In this document: positions 1 to 7,583 of the stretch, in pieces
Position numbering within the stretch: position 1 is the stretch's first letter
Layout of the letters: every line of letters begins with the position of its first letter
Assembly (NCBI RefSeq): GCF_003353015.1
Contig: NZ_QREM01000008.1
Location: forward strand, 145,649 to 185,361
Source: Xanthomonas arboricola
GTDB taxonomy: Bacteria; Pseudomonadota; Gammaproteobacteria; Xanthomonadales; Xanthomonadaceae
DNA: 39,713 nucleotides
Direction: 5' to 3'
Position numbers and translations under genes: made by a program
The notes under the pieces: generated by a model
Database searches by the model: none
What the model saw: only the letters and a program-made list of their open reading frames with translations
What the model was told of the DNA's origin: nothing

Positions 1-15
1 GTGTATAAGAGACAG
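1..15. other. Residual Tn5/Nextera mosaic-end adapter
   Basis: The first 15 bases, GTGTATAAGAGACAG, are the last 15 bases of the 19-bp Tn5 mosaic end (AGATGTGTATAAGAGACAG) used in transposase-based sequencing libraries. The thiolase reading frame becomes sensible exactly from base 16, and the adapter places a TAA in that frame at 6-8. This is a library or assembly artefact rather than genomic DNA, and it marks base 16 as the true contig edge. Confidence 0.93.
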
Positions 16-416
16 GCGCAGACGAGGCGCAACGGCGCGGCATCGCACCGTTGGCGCGCATCGTGGGGCATGTCACCCACTCGCAGGAACCTGAGTGGTT
101 CACCACCGCACCGGTCGCTGCAATCCAGACCTTGATCGGCAGGATCGGCTGGCACCTGGACGATGTGGATCTGTTCGAAATCAACGAAGCCTTCGCGGTG
201 GTGGCGATGACGCCGATCGCCGAGCTGGGCATTTCGCACGACAAGGTCAACGTCAACGGCGGTGCCTGCGCATTGGGGCATCCGATCGGCGCATCCGGCG
301 CCCGCCTGGTGGTGACATTGGTGAATGCGTTGCGCACGCGTGGTGGCAAGCGCGGAATCGCGACCCTGTGCATCGGCGGCGGCGAAGCGACGGCCATCGC
401 TATCGAATTGATTTAA
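16..416 (+). CDS. Acetyl-CoA acetyltransferase (thiolase), C-terminal part, truncated at the left edge
   Basis: About 133 C-terminal residues of a thiolase, an enzyme that condenses or cleaves acetoacetyl-CoA/3-ketoacyl-CoA in the cytoplasm. Visible family signatures in order are NEAFA, the GHPIGASGAR block with the catalytic histidine (codon 279-281), and the CIGGGE block with the catalytic cysteine (codon 369-371). The other active-site cysteine and the N-terminal two thirds lie outside the window. The frame is open back to base 16, where adapter sequence begins. Whether it is biosynthetic or degradative cannot be decided from this piece. A FadB-type enzyme lies far away at 30.6 kb, with no sign of linkage. 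Confidence 0.93.
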
Positions 417-458
417 TTGTTTTTAACGGCGATTTTGCAAAACTGAATGCGCGTACGC

Positions 459-486
459 TTGACACTGGTCCTTGGACCGTCATCAT
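459..486 (+). promoter_or_regulatory. Probable sigma70 promoter of the first lipoprotein gene
   Basis: A perfect -35 TTGACA (459-464) is followed after 16 bp by CATCAT (481-486, 4/6 match to the -10 consensus), about 50 bp before the ATG at 539. The spacer carries an inverted repeat, GGTCC-TT-GGACC (467-478), which could be an operator. The boxes are seen; function is inferred. Confidence 0.5.
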
Positions 487-538
487 GTCGGGGGCGCGCA
501 ATAGCGCGTTGCCTAATCTAACGACGAGGATTGAAACA

Positions 539-880
539 ATGACCATTAACAAGCTGCTGATCGCAATGGCTCTGGGCCTGGCCCTGACCGCTTGCTCGAA
601 GCCGGAACAGGCTCAGGACGCTGCTTCTTCGGCTAACGAAGCCGCTGCAGACGCTCAGACCGCTGCTGACCAGGCTGCTGCCTCGGGCTCGCAGTCGGCC
701 GACGCCGCTCAGGCTGCTGCCAACACCGCCGCTGCTTCGGCTGACACCGCTGCTGACGCTGCCCAGGCTGCTTCCGGCGCCGCCACCGACGCTGCTGCCG
801 AGCAGGCTGCCGACGCTGCCAAGACGGCTGAAAACACCGCCGAAGCTGCCAAGGACACCGCCGAAGAAGCCAAGAAGTAA
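539..880 (+). CDS. Ala-rich predicted lipoprotein with LEA-like repeats
   Basis: 113 aa. The start is the ATG at 539, which has GAGGA 8 nt upstream; the open frame extends further upstream but that part is not credible. The N-terminus is a classical lipoprotein signal (Lys, hydrophobic stretch, LTAC lipobox; lipidated Cys19). The mature part is almost entirely Ala, Asp, Thr, Glu, Gln and Lys, with short repeats of the AADAAQAA and TAEAAKDTAEEAKK type. It has no aromatic residues and resembles the amphipathic 11-mer repeats of group 3 LEA proteins. Probably an envelope-anchored, helical or disordered protein; the function is unknown. A strong terminator follows, so it is likely monocistronic. 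A shorter relative lies 239 nt downstream. Confidence 0.88.
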   Translation: MTINKLLIAMALGLALTACSKPEQAQDAASSANEAAADAQTAADQAAASGSQSADAAQAAANTAAASADTAADAAQAASGAATDAAAEQAADAAKTAENTAEAAKDTAEEAKK

Positions 881-910
881 TCACTTCTTAGCTCCAAGCG
901 CGTTCGGGAA

Positions 911-940
911 AAGCCGCTGGTTTCCAGCGGCTTTTTCTTT
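911..940 (+). terminator. Rho-independent terminator
   Basis: A perfect 9-bp stem (912-920 with 924-932), a TTT loop and a T-rich tail (TTTTCTTT), 30 bp after the stop codon of the first lipoprotein gene. The orientation fits termination of that gene. Confidence 0.9.
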
Positions 941-1119
941 GCCTGCGATTTGCCGGGACCTGGCCGCAACGCGGTTCATGCCGCCGCACCCGCGCCGCGT
1001 CGGGGGGCGGACAGCGCATGCCGCCTGGTGGCTGAATGGCCGGCAGCGCATTGACGCCGGCTGCATCGGTGCCTGCATAAGCTCCGCCTTCCAACACCGG
1101 AACAGGACCAGGACCACCC

Positions 1120-1446
1120 ATGAAAACGATCCGCATGCTGTCGTTGAGCGCCATCACTGCCCTCACCCTGGCCGCTTGCCAGGGCCCTGACGCCGAGCAG
1201 GCACAGCGCGATGCCGCCTCCGCTGCCAAGCACGCCGCGGCTGCGACCGAACAGGCCGCCGATCGCGCCGCCGTGCAGGCCAAGGCCGCCACTGCCGACG
1301 CACGCGTGGCAGCGCGCGAACTGGCCGCAGATGCCAGCCGCGCCACCGCCAACGCCGCAGACGCCACCGCCGACAAGACCCGCGAGATGGCCAACAAGGC
1401 CGAGCAGAACGCCGACAAGCACGACGCCGAACATCCGCAGCATTGA
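1120..1446 (+). CDS. Second Ala-rich predicted lipoprotein
   Basis: 108 aa, ATG preceded by AGGACCAGGA. The signal peptide ends in the lipobox LAAC (lipidated Cys20). The mature region is rich in Ala, Lys, Arg, Asp and Glu and predicted helical (AADRAAVQAKAATADARVAA-type periodicity), ending in a His-rich tail. It is similar in design to the lipoprotein at 539-880 but more charged, so the two may be diverged duplicates. The terminator between them makes separate transcription likely. The function is unknown; a role in envelope stress or desiccation is only a guess from the LEA-like composition. Confidence 0.85.
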   Translation: MKTIRMLSLSAITALTLAACQGPDAEQAQRDAASAAKHAAAATEQAADRAAVQAKAATADARVAARELAADASRATANAADATADKTREMANKAEQNADKHDAEHPQH

Positions 1447-1562
1447 TCCACCGCGTGACCGTATCTGCAGTTTGCGGACGCGCCGGCCGAATTGCGCCGG
1501 CGCGTCCGTGTCCTGCCAACGGCGACCTCGTGTTGTCGAGACTGGCAAGCTAGCATCCGTCC

Positions 1563-3272
1563 ATGCCCTCCTTCTTTACTGCACGCCGCCGCAACCAGCT
1601 GGCGCTGGCGTTTTCCGCACTGATCTTCATCGCCATCGGCGTCGGCATCTTCGTCGGTGCCCGCCGTTCCCTGGCCGACGCGGCGCTGGTCTCGCACACG
1701 CATGAAGTGATCGGCCGGGTCGACGAGATCCAGGCGCGCGTGCTGGATGCCGAATCGGCGCAGCGCGGTTTTCTGCTGACCGGCAACGATGCCTACCTGC
1801 TCGACTACCAGACCAGCGTCGAGCGCCTGCCGATCCTGCTCGGCAACCTGCGCCGCCTGATTGCCGACAATCCCGCCCAGGTGCAGCACCTGGACAGCTT
1901 GCGTCGCCTGGTGGAAGCGCGGCTGCAGCAGATCCAGCAGGTACTGGACGTGTACGCGCGGGACGGCCTGGAGCCGGCGCGCGTCGGCATCCGCCAGACC
2001 GCCTTCCGCACCACCAGCGCGATCCGCGAGCAGGCGCTGACCATGGTGCAACGCGAGCAGGAACTGTTGACGCAACGCGCCGAAAGCAGCCGGCAGAGCG
2101 CGGCCTTGTTGCTGGTGCTGGCACTGGCCGGCATTCCGTTCGGGCTGGCGGTGGTCGGCACCGTGTATGCCCTGCTGATGCGCGAGCTGCGGCATCGCTC
2201 GCAGGCCGAGAAACGGGCCGCGCAGGCCAATCGCGAATTGGGCGACAGCGTCATCGCGCTGCAACGCAGCACCGCCGATCTGAATCTGCTCAGCCGCTAC
2301 ACCGGCCTGCTGCAAAGCTGCATCAGCGCAGAAGAGGCGTTGGTGGTGACCAGCCGCACCCTGGCCAGCCTGCTGCCGGGCGTGGCCGGAAGCGTGTACC
2401 TGCTGCGCGCCTCGCAGGACCGCGCCGAGGCGATCAGCCACTGGGGCGAGCCGCTGGTGCACAGCGCCCCGCATCTGCTGCCTGAAGAGTGCTGGGCGCT
2501 ACGCCGGGGCCAACCGCACATCATCGACGACCTGGCACGGGATGCGTCGTGCGCACATATCGCAGCGCCCGAGCACGGCCGTTCCGTCACCACCGCGTGC
2601 CTGCCGATGTCCGCGCAGGGCACCCAGCTCGGCTTCCTGTTCCTGTCGTCGCCGGGCCCGGGGCCGATGCCGCGCCTGGAGATCGCCGAGGCGGCCGCCG
2701 AACAGCTGTCGCTGGCGCTGAGCAATCTGCGCCTGCGCGAATCGCTGCGCCGGCAGTCGATTCGCGACCCGCTGACCGGGCTGTACAACCGCCGCTACCT
2801 GGAGGAATCGCTCAGTCACGAGCTGGCGCGCTGCGCACGCCGCGGCCTGCCGTTGTCGGTGCTGATGCTGGACGTGGACCACTTCAAGCAGTTCAACGAC
2901 AGCCAGGGCCACGCTGGCGGCGACCTGCTGCTGGCGGCACTGGGCGAGTTGCTGCTGAACCGGCTGCGCGCCGAAGACGTGGCCTGCCGCTATGGCGGCG
3001 AGGAATTCACGGTCATTCTTCCCGAGGCCGACGGCGTCGAGGCAGCGCGTGTGGCCGAGGACCTTCGCGGCCATATCGCGGCCCTGGCAGTCAGCGACGG
3101 CCAGCGCGCGTTGCCGCGGGTGACGGCCTCGATCGGGGTGGCCAGCTTCCCGGTCGATGGCGAGCTGGGAACGAGCCTGATCCAGAAGGCCGATGCGGCG
3201 CTGTACGTCGCCAAGCGCGGCGGCCGTAACCGGGTCGAGCGGCACGGTGCGGCCAGGCCCGCACTGGGCTGA
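1563..3272 (+). CDS. Membrane diguanylate cyclase, CHASE3-GAF-GGDEF
   Basis: 569 aa. Expected to make cyclic di-GMP from two GTP at the inner membrane. TM1 is at about 12-32, followed by a periplasmic CHASE3 sensor (35-175, with the typical AESAQRGFLLTG stretch). TM2 is at 181-206, then a short coiled coil, a GAF domain (about 240-390) and a GGDEF domain (about 401-560). The catalytic signature is GGEEF at 478-482. An allosteric I-site RAED (469-472) sits at the canonical five-residue distance, so product inhibition is expected. No EAL or HD-GYP domain is present. It stands alone, with no cognate regulator beside it. Its ligand cannot be told from sequence. Confidence 0.95.
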   Translation: MPSFFTARRRNQLALAFSALIFIAIGVGIFVGARRSLADAALVSHTHEVIGRVDEIQARVLDAESAQRGFLLTGNDAYLLDYQTSVERLPILLGNLRRLIADNPAQVQHLDSLRRLVEARLQQIQQVLDVYARDGLEPARVGIRQTAFRTTSAIREQALTMVQREQELLTQRAESSRQSAALLLVLALAGIPFGLAVVGTVYALLMRELRHRSQAEKRAAQANRELGDSVIALQRSTADLNLLSRYTGLLQSCISAEEALVVTSRTLASLLPGVAGSVYLLRASQDRAEAISHWGEPLVHSAPHLLPEECWALRRGQPHIIDDLARDASCAHIAAPEHGRSVTTACLPMSAQGTQLGFLFLSSPGPGPMPRLEIAEAAAEQLSLALSNLRLRESLRRQSIRDPLTGLYNRRYLEESLSHELARCARRGLPLSVLMLDVDHFKQFNDSQGHAGGDLLLAALGELLLNRLRAEDVACRYGGEEFTVILPEADGVEAARVAEDLRGHIAALAVSDGQRALPRVTASIGVASFPVDGELGTSLIQKADAALYVAKRGGRNRVERHGAARPALG

Positions 3273-3368
3273 GCACGCGCGCCATCGACCTTGGTTTGCG
3301 TAATCCGTCACACAAAAGATCGGTCCACGCGGCGATAGTCGGTATTGATCCCCTGGCGAGGCAGTCCG

Positions 3369-3926
3369 ATGTCGATGTGGCGCGATCAAGGTCCCAACAA
3401 GAAAGACGGTGCTCCCGCAGCAGCTGAAGTTCCTGCTGCAGACGGGCGCTTGTTCACTGCCGAGGTTGGCCCGCCACCGCCGGCCGCTGTCGCAGCGCCA
3501 CCGGGCGTGGCGCCCGCAGCCGCCACGCCGCAGCGCCACAGCGAGGCCAAGGAATCGCTGATTGCGGCAGACATCAGCATCGAAGGCAAGATCGAGGGCG
3601 CCGGTCACGTGCGCCTGGCCGGCCGCTTCAAGGGCGACGTCAACGTCAAGGGCGATCTCACCATCGAACGCGGCGCCAAGCTCAACGGCGGCGTGCGTGC
3701 GAACAAGGTGATCATCGCCGGCGAGCTGGAGGGCAACATCGAATCGGCCGCGCAGGTGGAGCTGCAGACCTCCGGCGTGCTGGTCGGCGACGTCAAGGCC
3801 GGTAGCCTGACCGTGGCCTCGGGTGCGCGCATGCGCGGCCAGGCCGACTTCGGTTGGGGCGAGGACGCCGGCAAACCTGTCGGTGCGGCCACGCCCCTCG
3901 TCGGCGGAGACAGCGACGCCACATGA
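3369..3926 (+). CDS. Bactofilin
   Basis: 185 aa from the ATG at 3369, preceded by CGAGG at 7 nt; a second ATG lies two codons on. After a Pro/Ala-rich disordered N-terminus (about 1-60) comes the bactofilin (DUF583) beta-helix, about 65-160. It shows the repeating pattern of hydrophobic and glycine residues, as in AADISIEGKIEG, GDVNVKGDLTIERGA and GELEGNIES. Bactofilins polymerise without nucleotide and scaffold cell-shape, stalk or motility functions at the membrane. Its stop codon overlaps the start of the zinc-ribbon gene (ATGA), so the two are translationally coupled. Confidence 0.93.
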   Translation: MSMWRDQGPNKKDGAPAAAEVPAADGRLFTAEVGPPPPAAVAAPPGVAPAAATPQRHSEAKESLIAADISIEGKIEGAGHVRLAGRFKGDVNVKGDLTIERGAKLNGGVRANKVIIAGELEGNIESAAQVELQTSGVLVGDVKAGSLTVASGARMRGQADFGWGEDAGKPVGAATPLVGGDSDAT

Positions 3927-4288
3927 GTGCGCCCCGCCCGGGCACGCCCGGAGCCACGCGCAGCTGCCCGCACTGCAAGGCGACGATCCTGGAAAGCGCC
4001 AGCGTCTGCCCTGCATGCAGGCATCACCTGCGCTTCGACTCGGCGGCAGTGCAGCACGCACAACCGGCACCGATCGTGCCGCTCAAGGTCGATGGCACCA
4101 TTCGCCACCCTGCCGATGGCGAGCCATGGGAATACACCGTGGTGGTGGTGGTGCGTAACGGCAAGGGCGAGGAGATCAGGCGCCAGGTCGTGGACGTCGG
4201 TGCGATGCAGGGCGGCGAAGCGCGCGGCTTTACGCTGGCGGTGGAGGCGACCGCTGTGCGCGCGCCTGGACGGCGGGCGCGGCACTAG
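3923..4288 (+). CDS. Small zinc-ribbon protein coupled to the bactofilin
   Basis: 121 aa. The ATG overlaps the bactofilin stop (ATGA). The N-terminus carries two CxxC knuckles, CPHC and CPAC, about 17 residues apart: a rubredoxin-like zinc ribbon. The rest looks like a small beta domain ([26 protein letters not shown]). No enzymatic motif is seen and the function is unknown. The coupling suggests that it works with the bactofilin filament, which is inference. The heptamer array begins six bases after its stop codon. Confidence 0.85.
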   Translation: MSAPRPGTPGATRSCPHCKATILESASVCPACRHHLRFDSAAVQHAQPAPIVPLKVDGTIRHPADGEPWEYTVVVVVRNGKGEEIRRQVVDVGAMQGGEARGFTLAVEATAVRAPGRRARH

Positions 4289-4293
4289 GGTGC

Positions 4294-4454
4294 GGGATTC
4301 GGGATTCGGGATTCGGGATTCGGGATTCGGGAATCGGGAATCGGGAATCGGGAATCGGGAATCGGGAATCGGGAATCGGGAATCGGGAATTGGGAATTGG
4401 GAATTGGGAATTGGGAATTGGGAGTTGGGAGTTGGGAGTTGGGAGTTGGGAGTT
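4294..4454. repeat. 23-unit heptanucleotide tandem array in four ordered blocks
   Basis: Exactly 23 contiguous 7-bp units (161 bp) without indels. They are 5 x GGGATTC (4294-4328), 8 x GGGAATC (4329-4384), 5 x GGGAATT (4385-4419) and 5 x GGGAGTT (4420-4454). Each block differs from the next by one base. Every unit has a GGG run at 7-bp spacing on the + strand. It starts six nt after a stop codon. The same heptamer core builds the intercistronic elements at 18.2, 18.9, 25.1 and 27.1 kb. A hypervariable copy number is likely. Confidence 0.97.
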
Positions 4455-4741
4455 GGGGCGGATGGTGCCGGCCGGCGCGTATGTCGGTTTGCTTTTCCGC
4501 GTCGTGATTTCCTGATCTTGACTGACTGCTTCGATAGGAACCGCGCGAAGCGTTGAGATGCACGCTGCATGTCTGGCGCAGCCCGCGCCACGCCGGGCGC
4601 CTGATCGATTCGCTGGATTCGCCTTGATGAAGCACTCACGCGATCAGCAAGCGGCGTCTGCGAGGCCTTGCCGCATCGGTGCACCGATGCGTGCCATTCC
4701 CATTCTCAGGATCTGCACACCGGCTTGGCCAGAGTTGCCGC
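4455..4741. other. Intergenic leader before the ligase-associated operon
   Basis: 287 bp between the heptamer array and the exonuclease start, with no convincing gene. It holds a possible weak promoter (TTGACT at about 4518, without a clear -10) and a perfect 18-bp palindrome at 4673-4690. An open frame could extend the exonuclease upstream to 4679, but this part lacks family similarity. Confidence 0.5.
4673..4690. promoter_or_regulatory. Perfect 18-bp palindrome, candidate operator of the ligase operon
   Basis: GCATCGGTGCACCGATGC is fully self-complementary and ends 51 bp before the exonuclease ATG at 4742. Its length and position fit a dimeric repressor site. It does not resemble a LexA box. 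The regulatory role is inferred. Confidence 0.45.
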
Positions 4742-5752
4742 ATGCGCAACGGCAACGAACAAACTGGCGATCTGGTGGTGCTTGGCCCCGAGGGCCTGTA
4801 TTGCCCGCAGGGCGACTTCCATATCGATCCCTGGCGGCCGGTGCCGCGCGCGGTGATCACGCACGGGCATGGCGACCACGCACGCAGCGGCATGGGCGAA
4901 TACCACTGCACGCACGAGAGCCTGCCGATCCTGCAATGGCGCCTCGGCGAGCAGGTCTATCACACGCATGCCGACGGCGAAGCGTTCGAGCTGGGACGTG
5001 CGCGGGTGTCGTTGCATCCGGCCGGGCATGTGCTCGGCTCGGCGCAGGTGCGCATCGAAGTGGATGGCGAGGTCTGGGTCGCCTCGGGCGACTACAAGCG
5101 CCAGCACGATCCCACCTGCAAGCCGTTCGAAGTGGTGCCCTGCGACACCTTCATCACCGAGGCGACCTTCGGGCTGCCGGTCTATCGCTGGCCGGACACT
5201 TCCGATGTCGCGGCCGATATCGTCGCCTGGCGCCACGAATGCGCCGAGCGTGGCGAGGCGGCCATCCTGTACTGCTATGCCCTGGGCAAGGCGCAACGCG
5301 TGCTGGCCGAATTGCGCGCCTGGGACACGCAGCCGGCGTTGCTGCATGGCGCCATCGCCGTGGGCGTGGAGGTGTATCGCCAGGCCGGCATCCCGATGCT
5401 GGACACCCAGCCGGTCAGCGAACACGCGCGTGGCGCCGACTATGCCGGGCAACTGGTACTGGCGCCGCCATCGGCGGCCGGCAGCGCCTGGATCCGCCGC
5501 TTCCGGCACGCACAACAGGGCTTCGCATCGGGCTGGATGCGCATTCGCGGCAACCGCCGGCGGCGCAATTACGACCGCGGTTTCGTGGTGTCCGATCATG
5601 CCGACTGGCCGGACCTGCTGCGCACCATCGCAGACACCGGCGCACGGCGGGTGATCGCCACCCACGGCAACACCGATGCGTTGATCCAGCACCTGCTGGA
5701 ACGCGGCGTCGCTGCCGAAGCCTTCCGCACCGATTTCGGAGCCGAGGAATGA
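4742..5752 (+). CDS. Ligase-associated MBL-fold DNA exonuclease
   Basis: 336 aa from the ATG at 4742. A metallo-beta-lactamase-fold nuclease of the ligase-associated exonuclease family. The metal-binding HGHGDH is at 41-46, with later family blocks including PAGHVLGSAQV, ASGDYKR, TEATFGLPVYRW, SDHADW and THGN. Members of this family sit beside an ATP-dependent ligase, an Lhr-type helicase and a phosphoesterase in a bacterial DNA-repair cluster, and the same neighbours follow here. The start has only a weak Shine-Dalgarno. The stop overlaps the next start (ATGA). Confidence 0.92.
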   Translation: MRNGNEQTGDLVVLGPEGLYCPQGDFHIDPWRPVPRAVITHGHGDHARSGMGEYHCTHESLPILQWRLGEQVYHTHADGEAFELGRARVSLHPAGHVLGSAQVRIEVDGEVWVASGDYKRQHDPTCKPFEVVPCDTFITEATFGLPVYRWPDTSDVAADIVAWRHECAERGEAAILYCYALGKAQRVLAELRAWDTQPALLHGAIAVGVEVYRQAGIPMLDTQPVSEHARGADYAGQLVLAPPSAAGSAWIRRFRHAQQGFASGWMRIRGNRRRRNYDRGFVVSDHADWPDLLRTIADTGARRVIATHGNTDALIQHLLERGVAAEAFRTDFGAEE

Positions 5753-5982
5753 ACCGCGCGCCTGCACGCACTCATGCGCGCCCGCGCCTGCGGATCCGTT
5801 TGACCGGCGCGCTCGCGTTCCGTCGCCATGCACTGGCATTTCGCGTGCATCGCGCAGCGCCGGCGGCGGTGATCGGGCCGCCACGGCCGTTCCGGCGTCC
5901 GCGCTGTCTGAGCGCCTTCACGCGGCGTGCGCTGGAGCTGCGTGCCGCCGACAAACGCAGCGACCTGCAGGATCCGGCGTGA
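5749..5982 (+). CDS. 77-aa Arg-rich ORF coupled on both sides in the ligase operon
   Basis: The ATG overlaps the exonuclease stop (ATGA) and its TGA overlaps the ligase GTG start (GTGA), so it fits exactly into the chain of overlapping genes. The protein is strongly basic (over a quarter arginine), with no recognised domain, signal peptide or membrane segment. About three quarters of its codons end in G or C, similar to its neighbours. A high-GC accidental frame can also look Arg/Ala-rich, so the main support is the precise double overlap. Without this gene, the exonuclease and ligase would be separated by 226 untranslated bases in an otherwise gapless operon. A nucleic-acid-binding accessory role is a guess. 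Confidence 0.6.
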   Translation: MNRAPARTHARPRLRIRLTGALAFRRHALAFRVHRAAPAAVIGPPRPFRRPRCLSAFTRRALELRAADKRSDLQDPA

Positions 5983-7583
5983 AGCGCTTCGCCGCGTTGT
6001 ACCGCACCCTGGATCGCAGCACCGGCACGCTCGACAAGCGTGCGGCCCTGGTCGCCTACTTCAGCAGCGCACCGCCGCTGGATGCGGCGTGGGCGCTGTA
6101 CCTGCTGGCTGGCGGCAAGGTGGCCGGCACGCGCATGCGCATCGCCAGCAGCGGCGAATTGCGCGAATGGATCACCGACACCGCCGGGATCGCCGACTGG
6201 CTGGTGGCCGACAGCTACGACCACGTCGGCGACCTGGCCGAGACCTTGGCCTTGTTGCTGGACGACCCGGTCACCGAAGCGGCCGATCTGCCGTTGGCCG
6301 ACTGGATCGAGCAGCGCCTGCTGCCCATCGCCAATCAAGATGTCGAGGTGCGCAAGGCCTGCATCGTGCAGGCGTGGCGCAGCCTGGCCTTCGACGAGCG
6401 CCTGGTGTTCAACAAGCTGCTGACCGGCGCCTTGCGCGTGGGCGTGTCGCAGCGCCTGGTGCAGCAGGCGCTGGCGGAGATGTCCGGGATCGAGATCGCG
6501 CGGATTGCGCAGCGCATGCTCGGCAGCTGGCGGCCGCATCCGGCCTACTTGGCCAATCTGCTGACCGCCGAAGAACTGCCCGGCGATCGTCAACAGCCCT
6601 ACCCGTTCTTTCTCGCCTCGCCACTCGAAGCCGAGGTCGAAACGCTGGGCGCGGTCGATGACTGGTTGCTGGAATGGAAGTGGGACGGCATTCGGCTGCA
6701 GCTGATCCGACGCGCTGGCGAAGCGGCGCTGTGGTCGCGTGGCGAAGAACGCCTGGATGGCCGTTTCCCGGAAATCGAACAGGCCGCGCTGCAGTTGCCC
6801 GATGGCACCGTCATCGACGGCGAGCTGCTGGCCTGGCAACCGGAGCAGCCCTTGCCGATGCCGTTCACCGCATTGCAGACGCGCATCCAGCGGCTCAAGC
6901 CCGGGCCAAAGACCTTGGCGGCGGCGCCAGCGCGGGTGGTCGCCTACGATCTGCTTGAACTCGGCGGCGAGGACTTGCGCGAGCGTCCCTTGCAGGAGCG
7001 CCGCGCGTTGCTGGAACAGGTGCTGGACACGCTCGCCGACCCGCGTATCGTCGCCTCGCCGCTGGTGCAGGCCGGCGACTGGCAGGCGGCGGCGCAGGTG
7101 CGACTGGATGCGCGCGAGCGCGGCGTGGAAGGGCTGATGCTCAAGCGCGCCAGCTCGATCTACCAGTCAGGCCGCCGCCGCGGCGACTGGTGGAAATGGA
7201 AGATCGACCCGCTCACCATCGATGCGGTGCTGCTGTATGCGCAGGCCGGCCACGGCCGCCGCAGCACGCTGTATACCGACTACACCTTCGGGTTATGGCA
7301 CGAGGGCCAGCTGGTGCCGATCGCCAAGGCCTACTCGGGCCTGGACGACAAGGAAATCCTGCAGCTGGATCGCTGGATCCGCGCCAATACCACCGAGCGC
7401 TTCGGCCCGGTGCGTGCGGTCACCGCGCATCATGTCTTCGAGCTGGGGTTTGAAGCGGTCAACCGCAGCGCGCGGCACAAGTCCGGCATTGCGGTGCGTT
7501 TCCCGCGCATCCTGCGCTGGCGGCAGGACAAGCCGATGCGCGAGGCCGATCACCTGAGCAGCCTGCAGGCGCTGGCACGGTGA
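5979..7583 (+). CDS. ATP-dependent DNA ligase (ligase-associated repair cluster)
   Basis: 534 aa, GTG start overlapping the preceding TGA. The three ligase parts are visible: an N-terminal alpha-helical DNA-binding domain (1 to about 200), an adenylation domain with motif I KWDG (nucleophilic Lys234) plus DGELLAW and GVEGLMLKR motifs, and a C-terminal OB domain starting near the DWWKWK motif. It seals nicks using ATP. It belongs to the family annotated as cisplatin-damage-response or Lhr-associated ligases, distinct from the NAD-dependent LigA used in replication. It is coupled to the helicase by GTGA. Confidence 0.94.
   Translation: MKRFAALYRTLDRSTGTLDKRAALVAYFSSAPPLDAAWALYLLAGGKVAGTRMRIASSGELREWITDTAGIADWLVADSYDHVGDLAETLALLLDDPVTEAADLPLADWIEQRLLPIANQDVEVRKACIVQAWRSLAFDERLVFNKLLTGALRVGVSQRLVQQALAEMSGIEIARIAQRMLGSWRPHPAYLANLLTAEELPGDRQQPYPFFLASPLEAEVETLGAVDDWLLEWKWDGIRLQLIRRAGEAALWSRGEERLDGRFPEIEQAALQLPDGTVIDGELLAWQPEQPLPMPFTALQTRIQRLKPGPKTLAAAPARVVAYDLLELGGEDLRERPLQERRALLEQVLDTLADPRIVASPLVQAGDWQAAAQVRLDARERGVEGLMLKRASSIYQSGRRRGDWWKWKIDPLTIDAVLLYAQAGHGRRSTLYTDYTFGLWHEGQLVPIAKAYSGLDDKEILQLDRWIRANTTERFGPVRAVTAHHVFELGFEAVNRSARHKSGIAVRFPRILRWRQDKPMREADHLSSLQALAR

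Noticed and set aside
888-2474. 528-codon minus-strand frame opposite the lipoprotein and cyclase genes
   Set aside because: It is Gln/Arg/Ala-rich shadow sequence, with no start signal or domain, running through a clear terminator.
4294-4454. CRISPR array
   Set aside because: The units are contiguous heptamers without unique spacers, and no cas genes are nearby.
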